DNA from: Oceaniradius stylonematis
Lineage (GTDB): Bacteria; Pseudomonadota; Alphaproteobacteria; Rhizobiales; Rhizobiaceae
Direction: 5' to 3'
Length of the DNA: 40,128 nucleotides
NCBI RefSeq assembly: GCF_003149475.2
Contig: NZ_QFWV02000007.1
Coordinates: 170,301 to 210,428 of the forward strand
Each line of letters starts with the position of its first letter. Position 1 is the first letter of the stretch. A program made the position numbers and the translations under genes. The notes beneath the pieces were generated by a model that saw only the letters and a list, made by a program, of their open reading frames with translations, was not told where the DNA came from and ran no database searches. Positions 26,112 through 36,079 of this stretch are shown in pieces.

Positions 26112-27221
26112 ATGTCGATGTTTCCGTTCGCAGAGAACATGATCAGCCCGCAGGCGAAGGAAAACCCGTTTCTGGCGCTGATGCCGGGCATGGAGCCGCT
26201 GCAGAAGACCACCGAGAGCTTCATGAAAGGTATGGGTGTGCCCAATATGCCCAAGCTTCCGCCCATGCCGTTCTCGCCGATGATGGCGGACGCTGACGCG
26301 ATCGAAGCCAACATCGAAACGATGATGAAGGCCGTCCCCGGCTTTGAAGGCATGCCCAATCTGGCCACCCACCCGATGGCGGCCATGGCGGCGGGTGCGG
26401 CCGTCTCGATGGGCGCGACCAGCCAGATGATGGGCACCATGTTCGGCGCAATGACCGGCATGATGGACAATGCCGTGCGGATGCAGAAGGCAACGCGCGA
26501 CATCTCGCCCTTCGCGCCGCCGGCGCTCGACGGCGTCAACCCGCTGAAATTCGAATGGGCCTTCGGCACGGGTGAAGCAACCGCCGAAGCCAAGGCGCCG
26601 GCTGCCAAGACCGCGGCCACGCCGGCGCCGAAGCGCAAGGCCGAGACGGCCGTCAAGACGGCGGTTGCCGCCAAGGCGAAACCGGCCGCCAAAGCCGCGC
26701 CCAAGTCCGGCGTGAAGGCCGACGCAACGGCCGCCCCCAAGCCGGTCAAGGCACCCAAGGTGAAGGCCGCCGCGCCGGCGCCCGCGGCCGCGCCCAAGGC
26801 GTCCGCCAAGAAAGCCAACGGCACCGCCGAGGCCAAGGCTGCCGAGACATCGGTCGTCCGGCTGGTGCCGTCCGCCGAGCCGGTGGCGTCCGTGCCCGCA
26901 CGCCCGGGCGGACCCGCATCGGCGGCTGACATCATGCCCGAGGACTTCAAGCAGCCCTCCAAGGCGGAAAAGCCGGCCAAACCGGACGACCTGAAGATGA
27001 TTGCCGGCGTCGGCCCCAAGCTTGAATCGGTGCTCAACGGCCTTGGCATCTGGACCTTCGGGCAGATCGCCGAGTGGACCGCCAACGAAGTCGCCTGGGT
27101 GGATGACTATCTGCAGTTCAAGGGCCGTATCGAACGTGACGACTGGATCGCGCAGGCTGCCGCGCTCGCCAAGGGCGGCCGCGACGAATATGTCAAAAAG
27201 TTCGGCAAGGAGCCGCGCTGA
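26112..27221 (+). CDS. Met-rich, phasin-like protein with the NuoE-type helix-hairpin-helix module
   Basis: This 369-residue protein is encoded between nuoF and the DUF3291 gene. Residues 1-130 hold 24 Met in an otherwise helical, Pro-containing region (PFLALMPGMEPLQKTTESFM; MAAMAAGAAVSMGATSQMMG), which resembles phasins and other amphipathic surface proteins without a confident match. Residues about 155-290 are an Ala/Lys/Pro linker like those of phasins and histone H1-like proteins. Residues 288-369 are an HhH-like module (DDLKMIAGVGPKLESVL...) about two thirds identical to the NuoE C terminus. GGAG lies seven bases before the ATG. The open frame upstream (to 26034) looks non-coding. Function unknown; a complex I accessory or storage-granule protein are both possible. 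Confidence 0.85.
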   Translation: MSMFPFAENMISPQAKENPFLALMPGMEPLQKTTESFMKGMGVPNMPKLPPMPFSPMMADADAIEANIETMMKAVPGFEGMPNLATHPMAAMAAGAAVSMGATSQMMGTMFGAMTGMMDNAVRMQKATRDISPFAPPALDGVNPLKFEWAFGTGEATAEAKAPAAKTAATPAPKRKAETAVKTAVAAKAKPAAKAAPKSGVKADATAAPKPVKAPKVKAAAPAPAAAPKASAKKANGTAEAKAAETSVVRLVPSAEPVASVPARPGGPASAADIMPEDFKQPSKAEKPAKPDDLKMIAGVGPKLESVLNGLGIWTFGQIAEWTANEVAWVDDYLQFKGRIERDDWIAQAAALAKGGRDEYVKKFGKEPR

Positions 27222-27311
27222 GACGGACCCATCGGCCCGGGCGCCCAGGCGTCCGGGCCGGCCCATTGACCGGCCCGCGACAGAAGGCCGGCAGGACACG
27301 GAGGAAGGCTC

Positions 27312-27773
27312 GTGCTTCTGGCCGAGGCCAACATTGCCCGCGCGAAGCATCCGCTCGACGATCCGGCCATGGCCGGCTTCGTGCAACGCCTTGATGCGGT
27401 CAACGCGGTTGCCGACCGGTCGCCCGGTTTCGTCTGGCGCTTCCAGGGCGCCGATCTTGCCGCGCTCGGCAGACGCCTGTTCGGCAATCCACACGTCATC
27501 CTGAACCTGAGCGTCTGGCAAACGCCGGCCGACCTCGAACACTATGTGTGGAACACCGTCCACAAGCAGGTCTATCGCCGCAAGGCCGAATGGTTTGATG
27601 CGATCGCATCACACCATTTTGCCATGTGGTGGGTGGAGGATGGGCATCGACCTTCGCCTCTGGAGGCGCGCGAACGGCTTGACCATTTGGCCCGGCACGG
27701 CAATACGGACCATGCGTTCGACTGGGCGCATCTGCCGCACGGCAAGCTGTGGCAAGACCAGCGCTGCGCGTGA
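27312..27773 (+). CDS. DUF3291-type protein
   Basis: This 153-residue soluble protein resembles the DUF3291 family (dimeric alpha/beta-barrel, antibiotic-monooxygenase-like fold): LAEANIARAKHPLDDP at the start, SPGFVWRFQG, NLSVWQTPADLEHYVWNTVHKQVYRRKAEWF, and FAMWWVEDGHRPSPLEARERLDHL. It starts with GTG at 27312 behind GGAGGAAGG. It lies 30 bases before nuoG, clearly within the complex I operon. DUF3291 has no established function, and no heme or flavin motif is visible. Confidence 0.82.
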   Translation: MLLAEANIARAKHPLDDPAMAGFVQRLDAVNAVADRSPGFVWRFQGADLAALGRRLFGNPHVILNLSVWQTPADLEHYVWNTVHKQVYRRKAEWFDAIASHHFAMWWVEDGHRPSPLEARERLDHLARHGNTDHAFDWAHLPHGKLWQDQRCA

Positions 27774-27803
27774 GACAAACGACGGATATGACGGAAAGCT
27801 TCC

Positions 27804-29891
27804 ATGGCCCTGATCAAGGTTGACGGCAAGGAAATCGAGGTCCCGGACCACTACACGCTGTTGCAGGCGTGCGAGGAGGCGGGCGCCGAGATTCCGCGCT
27901 TTTGCTATCATGAGCGCCTGTCGATCGCCGGCAATTGCCGCATGTGCCTGGTCGAGGTGAAAGGCGGTCCGCCCAAGCCTGCCGCGTCGTGCGCCATGGG
28001 CGTTCGCGACCTGCGCCCCGGACCCGAAGGCCAGCCGCCGGAGGTGTTCACCAACACACCGATGGTCAAGAAGGCCCGCGAAGGCGTGATGGAGTTCCTG
28101 CTGATCAACCATCCGCTCGACTGCCCGATCTGCGACCAGGGCGGCGAGTGCGATCTGCAGGATCAGGCGATGGCCTATGGCATCGATTCCTCGCGCTTCC
28201 AGGAGAACAAGCGCGCCGTCGAGGACAAATATATCGGCCCGCTCGTCAAGACGATCATGACGCGCTGCATCCACTGCACGCGCTGTGTCCGCTTCACGAC
28301 CGAAGTCGCCGGCATTTCCGAACTGGGCCTGATCGGCCGTGGCGAGGATGCCGAGATCACCACCTATCTCGAACAGGCCATGACGAGCGAATTGCAGGGC
28401 AATGTGATCGATCTGTGCCCGGTCGGCGCGCTCACATCGCGCCCCTACGCCTTCCAGGCCCGTCCGTGGGAACTGACCAAGACCGAGTCGGTCGACGTCA
28501 TGGACGCGGTCGGCTCGGCCATCCGCGTCGATACGCGCGGCAAGGAAGTCAAGCGCATCATGCCGCGCGTCAACGAAGCGGTGAACGAGGAGTGGATCTC
28601 CGACAAGACGCGCTTCATCTGGGACGGGCTGCGCACCCAGCGTCTCGACCGTCCTTATGTGCGCGGCACTGACGGCAAGCTCAAGCCGGCCTCGTGGAGC
28701 GAGGCGTTCGGCGCGGTCAAGACGGCGCTTGACGGCAAGTCCGGCGAAGCGGTCGGCGCCATCGCCGGCGATCTGGCCGGTGTCGAGGAGATGTTCGCGC
28801 TCAAGACGCTGATGGAGAGCCTTGGTTCGGCCAACATCGATTGCCGCCAGGACGGTGCCGCACTCGATCCGGCGCGCGGCCGCGCCTCCTACATCTTCAA
28901 CGCGACCATCGACGGCATCGAGGATGCCGACGCGATCCTGATCGTCGGCGCCAATCCGCGATTTGAAGCGTCGGTGCTCAACGCCCGCATCCGCAAGGCG
29001 TGGCGTGCCGCACCGCTGCCGATCGGCGTAATCGGCGACATGGGCGACTTGCGTTACGACCATGAATCGCTGGGCGCGGGTCCCGAAACGCTCAAGGATC
29101 TGGCCGACGGCAACCACAAATTCGCCTCCAGGCTGAAAAAGGCCAAACGCCCGCTGATCATCGTCGGGCAGGGCGCGATCGCGCGCGGCGATGGCGCTGC
29201 CATACTCGGACTGGCGGCCAGGCTGGCCGATCAGGTCGGCGCCGTTTCCGAAGACTGGAACGGCTTTTCGGTGTTGCACACGGCGGCGGCACGTGTCGGC
29301 GGGCTCGATCTGGGCTTCGTACCGGGCGAGGGCGGGCTCGACGCGGCCAGGATGGTCACCGACACCGATGTCCTGTTCCTGCTCGGCGCGGACGAACTCG
29401 ATCTGCGCAAACGCAAAGACGGCGCGACCACCATCTACATCGGCACCCACGGCGACGTCGGCGCACACCATGCCGACATCATCCTGCCGGCTGCCGCCTA
29501 CACGGAAAAATCGGCCATCTATGTGAACACGGAAGGCCGCGTGCAGGCCACCAACCGCGCCGGGTTCGCGCCGGGCGACGCGCGCGAGGACTGGGCAATC
29601 CTGCGCGCCCTGTCCGATGTGCTTGGCCACAGGCTGCCGTTCGATTCGCTTGGCCAGCTGCGCGCCAAGCTTTTCGAGGCGCACCCGCATTTCGCCGATG
29701 TCGGCGCCATCGAACCGGGCCTTGCGTCCGATGTTCAGGCCTTGGCCAAAAAGGGTGGGCGCCTTGGCAAATCGGCGTTTGCATCGCCGGTCAAAGACTT
29801 CTATCTGACCAACCCGATAGCGCGCGCATCGGCAGTCATGGCCGAATGCTCCTCACTGGCGCGCAAGGGTTTTGCGGAAGCTGCGGAATGA
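27804..29891 (+). CDS. nuoG: NADH-quinone oxidoreductase subunit G
   Basis: This 695-residue 75-kDa subunit carries three Fe-S clusters of the electron wire. The 2Fe-2S ligands are Cys34, Cys45, Cys48 and Cys63. The first 4Fe-4S has His103, Cys107, Cys110 and Cys116 ([18 protein letters not shown]). The second has Cys155, Cys158, Cys161 and Cys205 ([20 protein letters not shown]). The C-terminal half is the inactive molybdopterin-oxidoreductase-like domain. The extra N7 cluster site of E. coli NuoG is not evident. GGAAAG precedes the ATG. Confidence 0.97.
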   Translation: MALIKVDGKEIEVPDHYTLLQACEEAGAEIPRFCYHERLSIAGNCRMCLVEVKGGPPKPAASCAMGVRDLRPGPEGQPPEVFTNTPMVKKAREGVMEFLLINHPLDCPICDQGGECDLQDQAMAYGIDSSRFQENKRAVEDKYIGPLVKTIMTRCIHCTRCVRFTTEVAGISELGLIGRGEDAEITTYLEQAMTSELQGNVIDLCPVGALTSRPYAFQARPWELTKTESVDVMDAVGSAIRVDTRGKEVKRIMPRVNEAVNEEWISDKTRFIWDGLRTQRLDRPYVRGTDGKLKPASWSEAFGAVKTALDGKSGEAVGAIAGDLAGVEEMFALKTLMESLGSANIDCRQDGAALDPARGRASYIFNATIDGIEDADAILIVGANPRFEASVLNARIRKAWRAAPLPIGVIGDMGDLRYDHESLGAGPETLKDLADGNHKFASRLKKAKRPLIIVGQGAIARGDGAAILGLAARLADQVGAVSEDWNGFSVLHTAAARVGGLDLGFVPGEGGLDAARMVTDTDVLFLLGADELDLRKRKDGATTIYIGTHGDVGAHHADIILPAAAYTEKSAIYVNTEGRVQATNRAGFAPGDAREDWAILRALSDVLGHRLPFDSLGQLRAKLFEAHPHFADVGAIEPGLASDVQALAKKGGRLGKSAFASPVKDFYLTNPIARASAVMAECSSLARKGFAEAAE

Positions 29892-29927
29892 GCGGTGTGA
29901 CAGCCATGATGGAACGGACCACCGGCC

Positions 29928-30962
29928 ATGTTTGAGACCTACGTGCTTCCCGGCATCCTGATCCTTGTCCATTCGCTGGCGCTGCTGGTGGTGCTGCTCG
30001 TTTTCACCGCCTTCATCCTCTATGCCGACCGGAAGATCTGGGCGGCCGTGATGTCGCGCCGCGGCCCCAACGTGGTCGGCCCGTTCGGCCTTCTGCAGTC
30101 GTTTGCCGATCTTCTGAAGTTCGTGATCAAGGAACCGATCATCCCGTCGGGCGCCAACAAGGGCATCTTCCTGCTCGCGCCCCTGGTCTCCGCGGTTCTG
30201 GCGCTCGCCGCATGGGCGGTGATCCCGGTTCAGCAGGGCTGGGCGGTTGCCAACATCAATGTCGGTATCCTGTTCGTCTTCGCCGTCTCGGCGCTCGAGG
30301 TCTACGGCGTGATCATGGCCGGCTGGGCTTCGAACTCAAAATATCCTTTCCTCGGCGCCCTGCGCTCGGCCGCGCAAATGGTGTCCTATGAAGTCTCCAT
30401 CGGATTCGTCATCGTCACCGTTCTGCTGCTGGTCGGTTCGCTCAACATGACCGACATCGTCCTGTCGCAGCAGGATGGACTTGGCACACGTCTCGGCCTG
30501 CCCAACACCTTGCTGGACTGGCACTGGCTGGGCCTGTTCCCGATGTTTGTCATCTTCTTCATCTCGGCGCTGGCCGAGACGAACCGTCCGCCGTTCGATC
30601 TTGTCGAGGCCGAATCCGAACTCGTCGCCGGCCACATGATCGAGTACTCCTCGACGCCCTACATGCTTTTCATGCTCGGCGAATACATCGCCATCCTTCT
30701 GATGTGCGCGCTGACGGTGATCCTGTTCATGGGCGGATGGCTGCCGCCGTTCGATTTCGCGCCGTTCACATGGCTGCCGGGCGTCTTCTGGTTCATGTTC
30801 AAGCTGTGCCTGGTGTTCTTCATGTTCGCCATGGTCAAGACGATCGTGCCGCGTTACCGCTACGACCAGCTCATGCGTCTTGGCTGGAAGGTGTTCCTGC
30901 CGATCTCGCTGTTCATGGTGGTGGCCACCGCCGCCTTCCTGAAGCTGACGGGCTGGGCATAA
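29928..30962 (+). CDS. nuoH: NADH-quinone oxidoreductase subunit H
   Basis: This 344-residue membrane subunit (ND1) links the peripheral arm to the proton-pumping arm and forms the quinone entrance. Eight membrane helices are expected. Key segments are [51 protein letters not shown] and the acidic loop [20 protein letters not shown]. The Shine-Dalgarno is weak (ACGGA). Confidence 0.97.
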   Translation: MFETYVLPGILILVHSLALLVVLLVFTAFILYADRKIWAAVMSRRGPNVVGPFGLLQSFADLLKFVIKEPIIPSGANKGIFLLAPLVSAVLALAAWAVIPVQQGWAVANINVGILFVFAVSALEVYGVIMAGWASNSKYPFLGALRSAAQMVSYEVSIGFVIVTVLLLVGSLNMTDIVLSQQDGLGTRLGLPNTLLDWHWLGLFPMFVIFFISALAETNRPPFDLVEAESELVAGHMIEYSSTPYMLFMLGEYIAILLMCALTVILFMGGWLPPFDFAPFTWLPGVFWFMFKLCLVFFMFAMVKTIVPRYRYDQLMRLGWKVFLPISLFMVVATAAFLKLTGWA

Positions 30963-30978
30963 GAAGGGAAGAGAGCAG

Positions 30979-31470
30979 ATGAGCACATTCGCACAAGCCG
31001 CCAAGTCGCTGCTTCTGGCCGAATTCGTCAGCGCCTTCTTCCTGGCGATGCGCCGGTTCGTGGCGCCCAAGGCGACGATCAACTACCCGCACGAGAAGGG
31101 CAAGCTGAGCCCGCGCTTCCGTGGCGAACATGCGCTGCGCCGCTATCCCAATGGCGAAGAGCGCTGCATCGCCTGCAAACTGTGCGAGGCGATCTGCCCG
31201 GCGCAGGCCATCACGATCGAAGCCGGACCGCGCCGCAATGACGGCACGCGGCGCACGGTGCGCTACGACATCGACATGGTCAAATGCATCTATTGCGGCT
31301 TCTGCCAGGAAGCCTGCCCCGTCGACGCCATCGTCGAGGGACCCAATTTCGAGTTCGCCACGGAAACCCGTGAGGAACTCTATTACGACAAGGACAAACT
31401 GCTGGCCAACGGGGACCGGTGGGAACGCGAGATCGCCCGCAACATGGCGCTCGACGCTCCCTACCGCTAG
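30979..31470 (+). CDS. nuoI: NADH-quinone oxidoreductase subunit I
   Basis: This 163-residue TYKY subunit holds two 4Fe-4S clusters (N6a/N6b) between NuoG and NuoB. The ligands are Cys63, Cys66, Cys69 and Cys73 ([13 protein letters not shown]) and Cys103, Cys106, Cys109 and Cys113 ([13 protein letters not shown]). AAGGGAAGAGAG precedes the ATG, 16 bases after nuoH. Confidence 0.97.
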   Translation: MSTFAQAAKSLLLAEFVSAFFLAMRRFVAPKATINYPHEKGKLSPRFRGEHALRRYPNGEERCIACKLCEAICPAQAITIEAGPRRNDGTRRTVRYDIDMVKCIYCGFCQEACPVDAIVEGPNFEFATETREELYYDKDKLLANGDRWEREIARNMALDAPYR

Positions 31471-31522
31471 CCGGCCGGCACAACGACAACAACAGGGCCG
31501 ACGCGTTCAACCAAATGCGTCT

Positions 31523-31542
31523 GGTCCCGATAGGCCGGGACT
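31523..31542 (+). other. Hairpin between nuoI and nuoJ
   Basis: GGTCCCG, loop ATAGGC, CGGGACT (31523-31542; one G-U pair) lies in the 111-base nuoI-nuoJ gap. There is no T-tract, so it is more likely a messenger processing or stability element than a terminator. Confidence 0.35.
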
Positions 31543-31581
31543 GCTAGAGGGCAGCCGGCAGACCATCGATCGGGGGAACAC

Positions 31582-32208
31582 ATGCTGTTGACCGGCATCG
31601 CAGCGGCGTTCTTTTACATGTTTGCATTCATTGCAGTCGCCAGCTCCGTCATGGTGGTGGTGGCGCGCAATCCCGTGCATTCGGTGCTCTATCTGATCCT
31701 CACCTTTTTCAACGCGTCTGCGCTGTTCGTGCTGACCGGTGCCGAGTTCCTCGGCATGATCCTTCTGGCCGTCTATGTCGGCGCGGTCGCGGTCCTCTTC
31801 CTGTTCGTCGTCATGATGCTGGAAGTGAACCGCGTGACGTTCAGGAAGGGCATCGCCGAATATGCGCCCATCGGCGTTCTGGTCGGCGTCGTCATCGCAG
31901 CCCAGCTTCTGATCGTCGTCGTCGGCCAGTCTCTGGCGATCGAGCCGTCTGGCACGCCCGCCCTGCCAACACCCGATCCGGCAGCGCGGCCCAACACGGC
32001 GGCGCTCGGCGACATCCTCTATACGGACTATGTCTATTTCTTCCAGATCGCGGGGCTCGTGCTTCTGGTCGCCATGATCGGCGCCATCGTGCTGACGCTG
32101 CGCGACCCCCGGCCGCACATCAAGCGCCAGAACATTGGCGAGCAGGTCGCCCGCGACCCCGAAAAGGCGGTCGAGCTTGTCGACGTCGAAAGCGGCAAGG
32201 GACTTTGA
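31582..32208 (+). CDS. nuoJ: NADH-quinone oxidoreductase subunit J
   Basis: This 208-residue membrane subunit (ND6) has five predicted helices. The conserved third helix reads [20 protein letters not shown] (pi-bulge region important for coupling). A longer hydrophilic loop ([15 protein letters not shown]) precedes the last helix, and the C-terminal tail is polar. GGGGA lies just before the ATG. Confidence 0.96.
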   Translation: MLLTGIAAAFFYMFAFIAVASSVMVVVARNPVHSVLYLILTFFNASALFVLTGAEFLGMILLAVYVGAVAVLFLFVVMMLEVNRVTFRKGIAEYAPIGVLVGVVIAAQLLIVVVGQSLAIEPSGTPALPTPDPAARPNTAALGDILYTDYVYFFQIAGLVLLVAMIGAIVLTLRDPRPHIKRQNIGEQVARDPEKAVELVDVESGKGL

Positions 32209-32218
32209 GACCGATCAC

Positions 32219-32527
32219 ATGACCATCACCATTGCCCATTATCTGACCGTCTCGGCGCTGATGTTCGTCATCGGCATCTTCGGCATCTTTTTGAACCGCA
32301 AGTCCGTCATCGTCATCCTGATGAGCGTCGAGCTGATCCTTCTGGCGGTGAACATCAATTTCGTCGCCTTCTCGGCGCATCTGCAGGATCTGGTCGGCCA
32401 GGTCTTCGCGCTGTTCGTCCTGACCGTCGCGGCTGCCGAAGCGGCCATCGGTCTCGCCATACTGGTCGTCTTCTTCCGAAATCGCGGCTCGATCGCCGTC
32501 GAAGACGTCAACATGATGAAGGGCTGA
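32219..32527 (+). CDS. nuoK: NADH-quinone oxidoreductase subunit K
   Basis: This 102-residue membrane subunit (ND4L) has three helices, with the two conserved Glu in [14 protein letters not shown] and [13 protein letters not shown]. The ATG at 32219 gives the standard length; the frame is open further upstream within nuoJ. It is ten bases after nuoJ. Confidence 0.96.
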   Translation: MTITIAHYLTVSALMFVIGIFGIFLNRKSVIVILMSVELILLAVNINFVAFSAHLQDLVGQVFALFVLTVAAAEAAIGLAILVVFFRNRGSIAVEDVNMMKG

Positions 32528-32535
32528 TCGCACCC

Positions 32536-34545
32536 ATGTATCACGCCATCGTCTTCCTGCCGCTTCTGGGCGCGCTGATTGCCGGCTTCGGCGGCCGCGC
32601 GCTGGGCGCCAAGGCCTGCGAATACATCACCTCCGGCTTCCTGGTGATTGCCGCGATCCTGTCCTGGATTGCGCTGATCACGGTCGGCTTTTCGGAGGCC
32701 GAGCCGCGCACCGTTCAGGTGATGCGTTTCATCGGGTCGGGCAATCTGGACGTCAACTGGGCCTTCCGCATCGACACGCTGACGGTCGTCATGCTGGTCG
32801 TCGTCAACACGGTCTCGTCGCTGGTGCACATCTATTCGATCGGCTACATGCACGACGATCCGCACCGGCCGCGCTTCTTCGCCTATCTGTCGCTGTTCAC
32901 CTTCGCCATGCTGATGCTGGTGACGGCCGACAATCTGGTCCAGATGTTCTTCGGCTGGGAGGGCGTCGGTCTCGCCTCCTATCTGCTGATCGGCTTCTGG
33001 TACAAGAAGGCATCCGCCAACAACGCGGCCATGAAGGCCTTCATCGTCAACAGGGTGGGGGACTTCGGCTTCATCCTGGGCATCTTCGGCGTTTTCGTGT
33101 TGTTCGGCTCGGTCAATCTTGACACGATCTTTGCCAATGCCGCCGCCTTCGCGTCCGTCGATGGCGAGGCGTCCGAAGCCGCCCGCGAAGTGCTGTTCCG
33201 CTTCCTGTGGATGGACCTGACCGCCGGCGAGGCGCTGACCGTGGTCTGCCTGCTCCTGTTCCTGGGCGCGATGGGCAAGTCCGCCCAGTTCATGCTGCAC
33301 ACCTGGCTGCCCGACGCGATGGAGGGCCCGACGCCCGTCTCCGCGCTGATCCATGCCGCCACGATGGTCACGGCCGGCGTCTTCATGGTCGCACGCCTGT
33401 CGCCGATCTTCGAATTCTCGCCCGACGCGCTGACCGTCGTCACCATCGTCGGCGCGATCACGGCCTTCTTTGCGGCAACCGTCGGTCTCGTTCAGAACGA
33501 CATCAAGCGCGTCATCGCCTATTCGACCTGTTCGCAGCTTGGCTACATGTTCGTCGCGCTGGGCGTCGGCGCCTATGGCGCGGCGATGTTCCACCTGTTC
33601 ACCCACGCCTTCTTCAAGGCGCTCCTGTTCCTGGGTGCCGGCTCGGTGATCCATGCGGTGTCCGACGAGCAGGACATGCGCAAGATGGGTGGCCTTCGGA
33701 AGCACATCCCGATGACCTACTGGATGATGATCATCGGCACGATCGCGCTGACCGGCGTCGGCATTCCGGGCACCTACATCGGCACCGCGGGCTTCTTTTC
33801 GAAGGACGCCATCATCGAGAGCGCGTTTGTCGGCCACAACGCGGCGGCGGGCTTTGCCTTCGGCATGCTGCTGATTGCTGCGGTCATGACCTCGTTCTAC
33901 TCGTGGCGGCTGATCTTCATGACCTTCCACGGCAAGCCGCGCGCCACCGCCGATGTCATGCACCATGTCCATGAATCGCCGCCGGTGATGCTGGTGCCGC
34001 TCTACATCCTCGCCGTCGGCGCGCTGCTGTCGGGCTTTTTCTTCTATTCGGCCTTTGTCGGCCACGGCCATCATGAGGGCTGGTACAACGACTTCTTCCG
34101 CACCGCTTTGTTCGCCGGTCCGGACAATCACATTCTCGAAGAGTTCCACGAGGTGGCGTTCTGGGTGAAGGCCAGCCCGGCGGTGGCCATGCTGATCGGC
34201 CTCGTCACGGCCTGGTACATGTATATCCGCTCGCCCGAAACGCCGGCGGCTCTGGCCCGCCAGCATCGCGGCCTTTACCAGTTCCTGCTCAACAAATGGT
34301 ACTTTGACGAACTCTACGACTTCCTGTTTGTCAATCCGGCCAAGCGCCTGGGCACCTTCCTTTGGAAGCGCGGCGATGGCTGGCTGATCGACGGTTTCGG
34401 ACCCAACGGCGTCGCCAAACGCGTCACCGATGTGACCGGCCGCGTGGTCCGCCTGCAGTCGGGATATCTCTACCACTACGCCTTTGCGATGATGATCGGC
34501 CTGGCCGCGCTCATCACCTGGATGATGCTCGGAGGAGCCCTGTGA
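32536..34545 (+). CDS. nuoL: NADH-quinone oxidoreductase subunit L
   Basis: This 669-residue distal antiporter-like subunit (ND5) includes the long lateral helix at its C-terminal side. Conserved stretches are [18 protein letters not shown] (with the key Glu), [29 protein letters not shown] and [16 protein letters not shown]. The stop overlaps the nuoM start (TGATG). Confidence 0.97.
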   Translation: MYHAIVFLPLLGALIAGFGGRALGAKACEYITSGFLVIAAILSWIALITVGFSEAEPRTVQVMRFIGSGNLDVNWAFRIDTLTVVMLVVVNTVSSLVHIYSIGYMHDDPHRPRFFAYLSLFTFAMLMLVTADNLVQMFFGWEGVGLASYLLIGFWYKKASANNAAMKAFIVNRVGDFGFILGIFGVFVLFGSVNLDTIFANAAAFASVDGEASEAAREVLFRFLWMDLTAGEALTVVCLLLFLGAMGKSAQFMLHTWLPDAMEGPTPVSALIHAATMVTAGVFMVARLSPIFEFSPDALTVVTIVGAITAFFAATVGLVQNDIKRVIAYSTCSQLGYMFVALGVGAYGAAMFHLFTHAFFKALLFLGAGSVIHAVSDEQDMRKMGGLRKHIPMTYWMMIIGTIALTGVGIPGTYIGTAGFFSKDAIIESAFVGHNAAAGFAFGMLLIAAVMTSFYSWRLIFMTFHGKPRATADVMHHVHESPPVMLVPLYILAVGALLSGFFFYSAFVGHGHHEGWYNDFFRTALFAGPDNHILEEFHEVAFWVKASPAVAMLIGLVTAWYMYIRSPETPAALARQHRGLYQFLLNKWYFDELYDFLFVNPAKRLGTFLWKRGDGWLIDGFGPNGVAKRVTDVTGRVVRLQSGYLYHYAFAMMIGLAALITWMMLGGAL

Positions 34546-36065
34546 TGGCCGGCATGCCGCTGCTTTCGCTCGTCACCTTCCTGCCGCTGGTCGGTGTCCT
34601 CGTCATCTTCTTCATCTCCGACGAGACGGAGCTTGGCCTGCGCAACATTCGCATGGTCGCGCTGCTGACGACGGTCTTCACCTTCCTGGTCTCGCTCCTG
34701 ATCTGGGCCGGATTCGACACGTCCAATCCCGGCTTCCAGTTCGTCGAGGAGGCCGCATGGCTCGGCGGCGGCTTGACCTACCGGATGGGCGTCGACGGCA
34801 TCTCCATGCTGTTCGTCATCCTGACGACCTTCCTGATGCCGATCTGCATCCTGGCGAGCTGGGACGCGATCAAGGACCGCGTGAAGGCCTACATGCTGGC
34901 CTTCCTGATCCTTGAAACGCTGATGATCGGCGTCTTCTGCGCGCTCGACATCGTCCTGTTCTACGTCTTCTTCGAAGGCGGCCTGATCCCGATGTTCATC
35001 ATCATCGGCGTATGGGGCGGCAAGCGGCGGGTCTACGCCTCGTTCAAGTTCTTCCTCTACACACTGCTCGGCTCGGTGCTGATGCTGCTGGCGATCATGG
35101 CGATGTACTGGGAGGCCGGCACGACATCGATCCCCGAGCTTCTGGCCCACGATTTCCCGCCGCAAATGCAGTTCTGGCTGTGGCTGGCCTTCTTCGCCTC
35201 CTTTGCGGTCAAGATGCCGATGTGGCCGGTGCACACCTGGCTGCCCGACGCCCACGTCGAGGCGCCGACGGCGGGCTCGGTCATCCTGGCGGGTGTTCTT
35301 CTGAAGCTCGGCGGCTACGGCTTCATCCGCTTCTCGCTCGCCATGTTCCCGCTCGCCTCGGCCGATCTGGCCTGGCTTGTCTTCGCTCTTTCGGTCATCG
35401 CCATCATCTACACCTCGCTGGTCGCGATGATGCAGCAGGACATGAAGAAGCTGATCGCCTATTCGTCGGTCGCTCATATGGGCTTTGTCACAATGGGCAT
35501 CTTCGCCGCCAATGTGCAGGGCGTCGAAGGCGCGATCTTCCAGATGCTGTCGCACGGCCTTGTCTCCGGCGCGCTATTCCTGTGCGTCGGCATCGTCTAC
35601 GACCGGCTGCACACGCGCGAAATCGCCGCCTACGGCGGGCTGGTGCACAACATGCCGGCCTACGCGGTCACCTTCATGGTCTTCACCATGGCCAATGTCG
35701 GCCTGCCGGGAACGTCCGGCTTTGTCGGCGAATTCCTCACCCTGATGGGCCTGTTCCGGGTCAATACATGGTTCGCGGTCTTTGCGGCCACCGGCGTGAT
35801 CCTGTCGGCCGGCTATGCGCTGTGGCTCTATCGCCGCGTCATCTTCGGTGCGCTGGAAAAGGAAACGCTCAAATCGCTGCTCGACCTGACGACGCGCGAA
35901 AAGGTGCTGCTCTATCCGCTCGTCGTCCTGACCATCTTCTTCGGCGTCTATCCCGCGCCCGTCCTTGACGTGATCGGACCGTCGGTCGAGGCCCTTCTTG
36001 TCGATTACAATGCGGCGCTCCAGGCGGCAGCCGCGGCCGGCGATGTCGCCGCGCAGATGAACTGA
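34545..36065 (+). CDS. nuoM: NADH-quinone oxidoreductase subunit M
   Basis: This 506-residue proton-pumping subunit (ND4) has about 14 helices. The key Glu is in [20 protein letters not shown], the key Lys in [20 protein letters not shown] and KLGGYG. GGAGGA lies eight bases before the ATG at 34545. The frame extends upstream inside nuoL but is not NuoM-like there. Confidence 0.97.
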   Translation: MAGMPLLSLVTFLPLVGVLVIFFISDETELGLRNIRMVALLTTVFTFLVSLLIWAGFDTSNPGFQFVEEAAWLGGGLTYRMGVDGISMLFVILTTFLMPICILASWDAIKDRVKAYMLAFLILETLMIGVFCALDIVLFYVFFEGGLIPMFIIIGVWGGKRRVYASFKFFLYTLLGSVLMLLAIMAMYWEAGTTSIPELLAHDFPPQMQFWLWLAFFASFAVKMPMWPVHTWLPDAHVEAPTAGSVILAGVLLKLGGYGFIRFSLAMFPLASADLAWLVFALSVIAIIYTSLVAMMQQDMKKLIAYSSVAHMGFVTMGIFAANVQGVEGAIFQMLSHGLVSGALFLCVGIVYDRLHTREIAAYGGLVHNMPAYAVTFMVFTMANVGLPGTSGFVGEFLTLMGLFRVNTWFAVFAATGVILSAGYALWLYRRVIFGALEKETLKSLLDLTTREKVLLYPLVVLTIFFGVYPAPVLDVIGPSVEALLVDYNAALQAAAAAGDVAAQMN

Positions 36066-36079
36066 ACGGACCGCTCCCG

